DNA from: Bacilli bacterium
Lineage (GTDB): Bacteria > Bacillota_I > Bacilli_A > ML615J-28 > CAG-698
DNA length: 11,076 nucleotides
Direction: 5' to 3'
Assembly (NCBI GenBank): GCA_028691715.1
Contig: JAQUYR010000040.1
Coordinates: forward strand, 1-11,076
Shown: positions 5,523 to 11,076 of the stretch, one piece after another
Position numbering within the stretch: the first letter of the stretch is position 1
Layout: every line of letters begins with the position of its first letter
Made by a program: the position numbers and the translations under genes
The notes under the pieces: generated by a model
What the model was told of the DNA's origin: nothing
Seen by the model: only the letters and a program-made list of their open reading frames with translations
The model's database searches: none

Positions 5523-7428
5523 ACTCGACAAAAAGCTTATGCAAACACCTGATTTGAATAAAGAAAGATTAGAAACACTCAAAACTCTTTTTCCTGACTT
5601 GTTCACAGTCGAAGGTAAATTGCACCCAGATGAACTTATGAAAATCGTCGATCCCGAATTAGTTAAGGAGTCTGAAAGGTTTGAATTCAAATGGTTTGGT
5701 AAAAGTGAAGCCAAACGGAATGCTTTCACACCAAGCAGAGCAACACTTGTTTATGATGAGCAGAGAAGTGTTAATCATGAGTACTCTGATGGTAATATGA
5801 TTATTGAGGGAGAAAATCTTGAATCTTTAAAATGTTTGCTATCGGCCTACAGAGAAAGAATCAAGTGTTTATATATAGATCCACCCTATAACACAGGCAA
5901 AGACTTCGTCTATTCTGATAAATGGGATGAGTCTAAAGAAAATTATTGGGATCATATTGGTATTACTAGTAATGGCGTAAAAATAGATACCAACTCCGAA
6001 TCAAGTGGGCGCTTCCATTCAAATTGGTTGAATATGATGTATTCTCGGCTATTAATAGCTCGTCAATTGTTAAGAGATGATGGAGTGATTTTCATTTCAA
6101 TAGATGATTGTGAGGTTCATTACTTAAGGAAATTATGTGAAGATGTTTTCGGAGCAGAAAATTTTATTGCACAAATTTCTAGAGAAGCTATTAAAGGAGG
6201 TAGTCAATCAAAAAGTTTAAGAAATGTACATGACTACATTTTGTGCTTCGCAAAATATTCTCAGGAAGCAAATTTTTCTGGTTATGAAAAAGAAGGTATC
6301 GTTTTAGATTTAGAAGATGAATATGGAAAATATGCGAAGGGACGAGAACTTAATAAATGGGGAGCTGGATCGAGAAGAGAGGACTCGCCAGGAATGTTCT
6401 TCCCAATAAAAGGCCCAAATGGAGAAGATGTATATCCAATCCGAAATGACGGTTCAGAAGGTAGATGGAGGCTAGGCAAGAAGAAAATGTCTCTACTTTC
6501 AGAAAATGATGGGATTATATTTGAAAAGCGTGAGAATGGTACTTACATTTGCTACCAAAAAATAAGAGAATCAAAATCAGGAATTAAACAATTTACATCA
6601 TTGTTTAAAGAAAATTATCTTAACGCTAAGGGGACTGAAGAAATAAAAAAATTGTTTTCATGTGAGAGAACGTATTTTGACTATGCAAAACCGAAAGAAC
6701 TTATTTTTGATTTGATGCTTATGTGCGATTGTGATAATTCAGACATCGTTATGGATTTTTTTGCTGGTTCTGGTTCGACGGGTCAAGCTGTGTACGAATA
6801 CAACAATGAATTTGAAACTGATTGTAAATTTATTCTTATTCAAATCCCTGAACTTACAGATGAAAAATCAGAAGCCTTTAAGGCTGACTATAGAATAATT
6901 TCTGATATCACGATTGAGCGTAACAAAAGAGTAATACAAAAGCTAATAAATGAGGAATCTGAGAATAACCCTGATTTGTTATCTGAAGATAAGAAGCCTC
7001 TTAAATTAGGTTTTAAAGTTTACAAACTCGCTAAGTCTAATTTCCCTAGGATTGATTTTGCACCTGACCCTGCAAAAACTGAAGATGAGAATCTTGCGCT
7101 TCTCAATACATATATCCAAGAAAAAGAAGCAATATTTCTATCAACAATTGACGGCGAGTATATTTTCGACGAAGTGCTTCTGAAAAATGGCTTTTTGTTG
7201 AATTATTCTAAAATTCAGGATAACACATTTACTGAAAACACAATTTATGAGATAAAAGATAGTTATAAATCGTGCCTTATTTGCATGGATATGACAATTG
7301 AAAAGATAACATTAAAAGAGTTGGAATCACACAAAGATCAAGTCTTTATCTGCCTTGAGAGAGCCCTTGATACAACTATGAAATGGAATTTAAAACATTT
7401 GCTTGGCGAAAAGCTAATAGCGTTTTAG
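5515..7428 (+). CDS. mod: Type III DNA adenine-N6 methyltransferase, Mod subunit, 637 aa
   Basis: Mod methylates adenine in the recognition sequence using S-adenosylmethionine and provides sequence recognition for Res. The catalytic motif IV DPPYNTG (D122-Y125) comes before the cofactor motif DFFAGSGSTG (residues 414-423), the order of beta-class N6-adenine methyltransferases. Between them, about residues 200-395, lies the variable target-recognition region, with blocks familiar from type III Mod proteins (HDYILCFAK; GMFFPIKG; EGRWRLGKKK). The C-terminal 200 residues are acidic and probably contact Res. The ATG at 5515 follows GGAGGA with eight bases between and overlaps the res stop, indicating translational coupling. 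I saw no simple sequence repeat of the type that makes some mod genes phase-variable. The recognised site cannot be read from the sequence. Confidence 0.93.
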   Translation: MPELDKKLMQTPDLNKERLETLKTLFPDLFTVEGKLHPDELMKIVDPELVKESERFEFKWFGKSEAKRNAFTPSRATLVYDEQRSVNHEYSDGNMIIEGENLESLKCLLSAYRERIKCLYIDPPYNTGKDFVYSDKWDESKENYWDHIGITSNGVKIDTNSESSGRFHSNWLNMMYSRLLIARQLLRDDGVIFISIDDCEVHYLRKLCEDVFGAENFIAQISREAIKGGSQSKSLRNVHDYILCFAKYSQEANFSGYEKEGIVLDLEDEYGKYAKGRELNKWGAGSRREDSPGMFFPIKGPNGEDVYPIRNDGSEGRWRLGKKKMSLLSENDGIIFEKRENGTYICYQKIRESKSGIKQFTSLFKENYLNAKGTEEIKKLFSCERTYFDYAKPKELIFDLMLMCDCDNSDIVMDFFAGSGSTGQAVYEYNNEFETDCKFILIQIPELTDEKSEAFKADYRIISDITIERNKRVIQKLINEESENNPDLLSEDKKPLKLGFKVYKLAKSNFPRIDFAPDPAKTEDENLALLNTYIQEKEAIFLSTIDGEYIFDEVLLKNGFLLNYSKIQDNTFTENTIYEIKDSYKSCLICMDMTIEKITLKELESHKDQVFICLERALDTTMKWNLKHLLGEKLIAF

Positions 7429-7440
7429 TGAGGTTAAAAA

Positions 7441-8466
7441 GTGGCAAAAAAAAGAGATAGCAAGCTCGAGAAACTCACTACAGTTGTACAAAAAATGCTT
7501 GATGGCAATCCAGCAATTTTAGTTGGGAGTGGCTGCTCTGTGCCTTATGGGCTACCTACTATGAGCGACTTGTCTGCAGAAATTAAAAGAAAACTAACTC
7601 CCATTCATAGAGGGAAAAAAGTATGGAACGATTTTATTGCAGAACTTGATTTGACAAACAACCTCGAAAAAGCTTTAGAAAAAATTAATATCGAAGATGA
7701 GATGCAAAAAGACCTAATTTGGATAGTATGGTCATTGGTTCAAAAAAAAGATATTGAAGCTAGAAATAGTTTTTTGTTAAATAATCAAGTGCCTGCTTTA
7801 ACAAAAGTTTTTTCAAAATTTATACAAAAGTCTGGCACCACTAGTGTAATAACAACTAATTACGATAGGATTATCGAATATGCTGTGAATTTTTCCGAAG
7901 GATATTATAGTACAGGTTTTTCTGACGGCATTATCGGTCAATTTAAACATTTCATGCCAAAAGAGCATAAAAGATTGATTAATATTTACAAAGTCCATGG
8001 ATCAATCGATTGGTATAAACATATAGACAGCTCATTGCTTTATTCTTTGCCTTCATTTGACGAGAAAAAACTTAAGCAAAAATTCAAACCCCAAATAGTA
8101 ACACCAGGCAATAGTAAATATCGAGAAACTCATCTCGATCCATTTAGAACTGTTATTTCCAAGGCTGATGAAGCTCTTAGAAACTCGTGTGCTTATCTTT
8201 GTGTAGGGTATGGTTTCAATGATGAACATATTCAGCCAATTATCATTAATGAAAACAAGAATAAAAATAAACCCATTGTTATAATAACAAAAGAAATTAC
8301 ACCAAAAATCAATGAACTTTTCTTTTTAAATAAATCAGAAAATTGCATCGTTATTACAGGCAATCCAGCTGGTGGGTCTTTTGTATATTTCTCAAATAAA
8401 GACAAAGAAAATTATGATATTGATTATTGGAAACTTAATGAATTCTATAATCTGTGGTTCGAATAA
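7441..8466 (+). CDS. SIR2-family protein, probable defence NADase, 341 aa
   Basis: The protein has the Rossmann-type NAD-binding signature of SIR2 proteins: GSGCSVPYGLP near the N-terminus (G29-S33), TTNYDR (138-143, with N140) and VHGSIDW (H186-G187-S188). In defence SIR2 proteins the Asn and His equivalents are needed for NAD hydrolysis, and both are present. A later SIR2-like block is CVGYGFNDEHI. There is no zinc-binding Cys quartet, which fits the NADase branch rather than classical deacetylases. The start is GTG at 7441, preceded by GAGGT with six bases between; the gap from mod is 12 bases. An A8 run lies just after the start codon. Its neighbour HerA is the known partner in SIR2-HerA defence. 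NAD depletion on infection is inferred, not shown. Confidence 0.88.
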   Translation: MAKKRDSKLEKLTTVVQKMLDGNPAILVGSGCSVPYGLPTMSDLSAEIKRKLTPIHRGKKVWNDFIAELDLTNNLEKALEKINIEDEMQKDLIWIVWSLVQKKDIEARNSFLLNNQVPALTKVFSKFIQKSGTTSVITTNYDRIIEYAVNFSEGYYSTGFSDGIIGQFKHFMPKEHKRLINIYKVHGSIDWYKHIDSSLLYSLPSFDEKKLKQKFKPQIVTPGNSKYRETHLDPFRTVISKADEALRNSCAYLCVGYGFNDEHIQPIIINENKNKNKPIVIITKEITPKINELFFLNKSENCIVITGNPAGGSFVYFSNKDKENYDIDYWKLNEFYNLWFE

Positions 8467-8468
8467 AT

Positions 8469-8473
8469 GGAGG
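8469..8473 (+). promoter_or_regulatory. Ribosome binding site that decides the HerA start
   Basis: GGAGG at 8469-8473 lies five bases before the ATG at 8479. It falls within the first codons of the longer reading that begins at 8467, directly after the SIR2 stop. Start at 8479 is therefore preferred, shortening the protein by four residues. Confidence 0.7.
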
Positions 8474-8478
8474 TTGTA

Positions 8479-10191
8479 ATGGGTATATTTGATTATAAAG
8501 AGGAATCTATAGAGAAAATCGGTACAGTTGATAGCGTTGATACGGCTAATGTTGTAATTAAAATTGACAATGAGGATTTACTAAGAAAAGTACAGGTAAA
8601 TAACTTGCTAGTTATTCAGTGTTCAAAAGTAGGTAAACATTTAATTGCTTTAGTTAGCAAAATTATGAGAAATGCAACACTTGATGGCGCTGATGATGAA
8701 GGTTTTCCTAAGTATAAAGCTGAGAATGTCATAAAAGCAACATTAATTGGAACTCATTTAGACAAAGAAGGTACTAAAACCAATGTATTCAAAAGAACAC
8801 TCGAAACAGTTCCAGAGATTAATGCAAACTGTTACACATTAGATGGAGATAGACTCACCGCTTTTATGAAAGCTATTTCTCAACTGGCAATTGACGCTAA
8901 AAACCCCCTTACACTTGGTAATTACACCCTTGATGACAAAGCTGAGGCATGGATTGATGGTAATAAGTTTTTTCAACGACATGCAGTTATCGTAGGCAGT
9001 ACAGGTTCAGGTAAATCATGGACAGTCGCAAAATTACTCGAACAAATAGCGCCTTTACCTTCATGTAATGTCGTTGTTTTCGATGTACATGGTGAATATG
9101 CACCTCTTATTGGGAATGGTTTCCAACATTTAAAAATTGCTGGACCTAATGATAGTGTCGCCGAAAATATTATATTTTTACCCTACTGGTTGCTCACTTA
9201 TAACGAAATGATATCTTTAATGTTAGACAGAAGTGATAATAATGCACCCAATCAAGCTATGGCATTCTCAAATGCTGTAATTGAACAAAAACGCAAACAA
9301 TTGGAGATTTTATCTAAAGCTGATGTTCTAGCAAATTTTACAATAGACAGCCCAGTACCGTATAAGATTGAAGATATTCTAAACGATTTCAGAGCAAAAG
9401 ACATTGAGATGGTACCAGGTGCAAAGTCTGAAAAACAAGGTCCTCTCAATGGTAAGCTAACTCGTTTCATACAAAGACTTGAAGCAAAAACTAATGATAA
9501 AAGGCTTAATTTCTTATTTAATAGTTCTGATGCCGTTCTAGATTATAATTATGCAGAATTAATTTGTAAAAAACTTATGCATTCAAGTAGCCTACAAACA
9601 GCGAAAGGGATAAAAATAATCGATTTTTCTGAAGTACCTTCTGATGTTTTACCCCTTATGATCAGTCTAGTTGGTAGAATAATATTTTCTGTTCAACAAT
9701 GGATACCAAAAGAAAACAGGCATCCACTATCTCTTTTTTGCGATGAGGCTCATTTATATTTGCCTGCTAATACCAACAGCTCAATTGAGGCTACGGGACT
9801 TGAAAATTTCGAAAGAATCGCTAAAGAAGGTAGGAAATATGGTATTGGTCTAACTGTAATCAGCCAAAGACCTGCGGAAGTTAACCGTACTATTTTAAGC
9901 CAAAGTAATAATTTTATAGCTATGCGTTTAACAAACGCTGAAGATCAAGCTGTAATTAAAAGGCTCTTGCCAGATAGTTTAGGTAATTTCTCAGAGTTAT
10001 TACCAATTCTAGATGTAGGTGAAGCACTTGTTGTTGGCGATGCGTCCTTGCTCCCAAGCAGAGTAAAAATTGCAGAACCTAAGTTAAAGCCCAATAGTGC
10101 AACTATCGACTTTTGGGACGAATGGCAAAAAACCTCTACAGTTGATGTTATTTCAAAAGCTATTGAAGCCTTAAGGAAACAATCAAAATAA
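8479..10191 (+). CDS. herA: HerA-family hexameric ATPase, SIR2 partner, 570 aa
   Basis: HerA proteins are ring-forming FtsK/HerA-superfamily ATPases. In SIR2-HerA defence the ring assembles with SIR2 subunits and controls their activity. The N-terminus (IGTVDSVDTANVVIKI) is the HAS-barrel seen in HerA. The ATPase domain follows: Walker A GSTGSGKS (173-180), the HerA hallmark DVHGEY (202-207), Walker B LFCDEAH (D422, E423) and SQRPAEV (462-468) with a following conserved block (NFIAMRLTNAEDQAVI). All motifs are intact. The start at 8479 is preferred over 8467 because of the ribosome site GGAGG. No NurA-type nuclease gene is next to it, which argues against the archaeal-type repair role. It is the last gene of the operon, about 100 bases before attC 4. 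Confidence 0.9.
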   Translation: MGIFDYKEESIEKIGTVDSVDTANVVIKIDNEDLLRKVQVNNLLVIQCSKVGKHLIALVSKIMRNATLDGADDEGFPKYKAENVIKATLIGTHLDKEGTKTNVFKRTLETVPEINANCYTLDGDRLTAFMKAISQLAIDAKNPLTLGNYTLDDKAEAWIDGNKFFQRHAVIVGSTGSGKSWTVAKLLEQIAPLPSCNVVVFDVHGEYAPLIGNGFQHLKIAGPNDSVAENIIFLPYWLLTYNEMISLMLDRSDNNAPNQAMAFSNAVIEQKRKQLEILSKADVLANFTIDSPVPYKIEDILNDFRAKDIEMVPGAKSEKQGPLNGKLTRFIQRLEAKTNDKRLNFLFNSSDAVLDYNYAELICKKLMHSSSLQTAKGIKIIDFSEVPSDVLPLMISLVGRIIFSVQQWIPKENRHPLSLFCDEAHLYLPANTNSSIEATGLENFERIAKEGRKYGIGLTVISQRPAEVNRTILSQSNNFIAMRLTNAEDQAVIKRLLPDSLGNFSELLPILDVGEALVVGDASLLPSRVKIAEPKLKPNSATIDFWDEWQKTSTVDVISKAIEALRKQSK

Positions 10192-10210
10192 TTTAAATTT
10201 ATACTAATTC

Positions 10211-10224
10211 AGACGGGCAAGTTT
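10211..10224 (-). repeat. 14-bp inverted repeat, right copy
   Basis: AGACGGGCAAGTTT on the plus strand is an exact inverted copy of 2695-2708. It lies 20 bases after the HerA stop, so the pair flanks the four-gene operon inside the cassette. Confidence 0.7.
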
Positions 10225-10293
10225 CTAATAAAAAAGTAGAATGTACATGTGAAAGAAATAATAATGATTAAAGAGTACCTCCCAAGCACAACA

Positions 10294-10360
10294 GCTAACA
10301 TTGGAAAAATGACACGGCGAGGGGTAGTTATTTGCCGTGCTTTTTTCCATGACCGTTAGC
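10294..10360 (+). other. attC recombination site 4
   Basis: R boxes GCTAAC (10294-10299) and GTTAGC (10355-10360), L boxes GGAAAAA and TTTTTTCC, spacer ATGACC. The central part folds by CACGGC/GCCGTG. It closes the defence cassette; crossover is expected between G10355 and T10356. Confidence 0.85.
10313..10346 (+). terminator. Intrinsic-terminator-like hairpin inside attC 4
   Basis: The stem CACGGC (10313-10318) pairs with GCCGTG (10334-10339), followed by C and a run of six T. In RNA this is a GC-rich stem with a U tract, the form of a rho-independent terminator placed after the HerA gene. The T run is also the conserved attC L box, so the same bases may serve both purposes. Confidence 0.4.
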
Positions 10361-11073
10361 AGAAATAGCACTTGAGTAATGTAAAAAAAATAAACATAAA
10401 GGATCTATAATGAACAAGACCAAATTAATAATGATTTTTACTCTAACCTTTTCTCTACTCGCGAGTTTCGTCTATATATCAATCGAAGATAGAATAAAAG
10501 CATCTGAACTTGTAATTATTGGTAAAATAGATAGTCTAAAAGCTAATGCAATAGACGTTACACGGAAAAATGGTCCACCAAACGCATTTATAAATATTGC
10601 TTATATCAAAATTCACAAAATATTATCGAGTAAATTATCAGGAATTGACACATTATATACCATTCCTCTTGTTATGTATTCTGAAAAAGGTAAAGCTATA
10701 TCTGGTCTTATAATTCATAAACTTGGTCAGTATGGTATTTGGATTCTTGATAAAAAAGATAAAGAGAAATTATTCTTTTCCGAATCTTATTTGAATAAAC
10801 ACCAAAATATTGATTCTTTATTTAAAGTTTTAGACATTGATAAAAAGGATGTATTCTCTGCAACCCATCCTAACGACTTCCATGAAATTGATTCGTTAAA
10901 TAAAATTGTAGATATTATTAATAAGCTTGAATTAGATTCAAAAAAAATGAAAGACAATGATACCGGAGATTTTCAGAAATAGGGTTCCCATTGACTCAAG
11001 TGCTACGAACTGCTAACATTAGAAAAATGACCTGACTTGTGTTATATTACTGGTGGGCTTTTTTCCATGACCG
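10356..11073 (+). mobile_element. Integron cassette 5
   Basis: A 718-bp single-gene cassette between attC 4 and attC 5. Its ends form a cassette-specific inverted repeat: 10355-10362 plus 10366-10377 against 11010-11017 plus 10994-11005, that is 8 paired bases, a 3/4-base bubble, then 12 paired bases. Confidence 0.85.
10410..10982 (+). CDS. Exported or membrane-anchored hypothetical protein, 190 aa
   Basis: The ATG follows AAAGGA with six bases between, 50 bases after attC 4. Residues about 5-23 (KLIMIFTLTFSLLASFVYI) are a signal peptide or N-terminal anchor; no lipobox Cys is present. The next part has beta-rich blocks: ASELVIIGKIDSLKA, then FINIAYIKIHKILSSKLSG, then GQYGIWILDKKDKEKLFF. The order 'IIGKI... 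/ I.I.KIL.....G / G..GIWIL' resembles the cassette 2 protein (IFIGTV... / V.V.EYLRG / G..YIFF), suggesting the same general TIMP/NTR-like secreted fold. This is inference. The C-terminus is charged and helical (KLELDSKKMKDND). Function is unknown; the location is probably periplasmic or the outer face of the inner membrane. Confidence 0.83.
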   Translation: MNKTKLIMIFTLTFSLLASFVYISIEDRIKASELVIIGKIDSLKANAIDVTRKNGPPNAFINIAYIKIHKILSSKLSGIDTLYTIPLVMYSEKGKAISGLIIHKLGQYGIWILDKKDKEKLFFSESYLNKHQNIDSLFKVLDIDKKDVFSATHPNDFHEIDSLNKIVDIINKLELDSKKMKDNDTGDFQK

Positions 11074-11076
11074 TTA
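11012..11076 (+). other. attC recombination site 5 (cut by the window end)
   Basis: Left R box GCTAAC (11012-11017), left L box AGAAAAA (one mismatch to the usual GGAAAAA), right L box TTTTTTCC, spacer ATGACC, and right R box beginning GTTA at 11073-11076. At least one more cassette presumably follows. Confidence 0.85.

Larger units (their letters stand above)
2598..10355 (+). mobile_element. Integron cassette 4: 7.8-kb defence cassette
   Basis: A 7758-bp unit between the crossover points of attC 3 and attC 4. Both ends carry the same cassette-specific inverted repeat: the left arm 2597-2604 plus 2608-2619 is complementary to the right arm 10292-10299 plus 10277-10288. That is 8 paired bases, a 3-base bubble and 12 paired bases. 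This links the two ends and argues that the whole interval is one cassette. No attC-like site with L boxes occurs inside. The content is one operon: res, mod, SIR2, HerA. Typical cassettes are about 0.5-1 kb with one gene, so this is exceptional in size. Confidence 0.8.

Noticed and set aside
5515..7428. Phase-variable simple repeats in mod, as in some type III systems
   Set aside because: No tandem tetra- or pentanucleotide repeat is visible in the reading frame.
7446..7453. A8 tract just after the SIR2 start codon as a phase-variation switch
   Set aside because: A8 tracts also occur at 2734-2741, 4361-4368 and 10383-10390 in this AT-rich DNA, so one more is not notable without evidence of length variation.
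8479..10191. HerA-like gene read as FtsK, or as a conjugation ATPase
   Set aside because: The HAS-barrel start, DVHGEY and CDEAH motifs are those of HerA, and the SIR2 neighbour supports this.
651..11076. A CRISPR array built from the repeated attC sites
   Set aside because: The spacing is irregular (about 0.7 to 8.5 kb), the repeats contain variable centres, and genes lie between them. The R/L box layout is that of attC.
1..11076. Integron integrase or attI in the window
   Set aside because: No tyrosine-recombinase frame or attI-like junction is visible on either strand; the window is internal to the array.

Overview
This window is a stretch of an integron cassette array, most likely from a Treponema (T. 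denticola or a close relative). The DNA is AT-rich. Five copies of a conserved recombination site recur: an R box (GCTAAC, once TACAAC), then TTGGAAAAATGAC, a variable centre, GCTTTTTTCCATGACC and the returning R box (GTTAGC or GTTGTA). These are attC sites. Nearly every gene reads in the same direction and sits between two such sites. No integrase gene or attI is present, so this is the interior of an array. The Treponema assignment rests on recollection that T. denticola has a large chromosomal integron, plus base composition; it was not checked by search.

Layout. Cassette 1 (window edge to 715) holds the 3' part of an unrecognised gene that is open from the first bases of the window. Cassette 2 (716-1786) encodes a 309-residue exported or membrane-anchored protein. 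Cassette 3 (1787-2597) is irregular: it has a coiled-coil membrane protein, a candidate overlapping membrane peptide on the minus strand, a small zinc-ribbon protein, a possible minus-strand gene remnant, and a 37-bp attC where the others are 67-70 bp. Cassette 4 (2598-10355, about 7.8 kb) is exceptionally large. It carries one operon: type III restriction subunit (res), type III adenine methyltransferase (mod), a SIR2-family protein and a HerA-family ATPase. Cassette 5 (10356-11073) encodes another small exported or anchored protein.

How it works together. The genes of cassette 4 overlap or abut (8-bp overlap, 12-bp gap, then a HerA start just after the SIR2 stop), and the cassette has room for its own promoter, unlike its neighbours. 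Res and Mod should modify and cut DNA as a type III restriction system. SIR2 plus HerA matches a known two-gene anti-phage module thought to act by depleting NAD. The cassette therefore looks like a layered defence island packaged as one mobile integron unit.

Structural observation. In cassettes 2, 4 and 5 the cassette's first bases are complementary to the bases just before its own attC well beyond the R box, in a shared design: 8-9 paired bases including the R box, a 2-4 base mismatch, then 12 paired bases. This complementarity is cassette-specific and would extend the attC hairpin when the cassette is circular. Cassette 3 lacks it, which fits a fused or damaged cassette.
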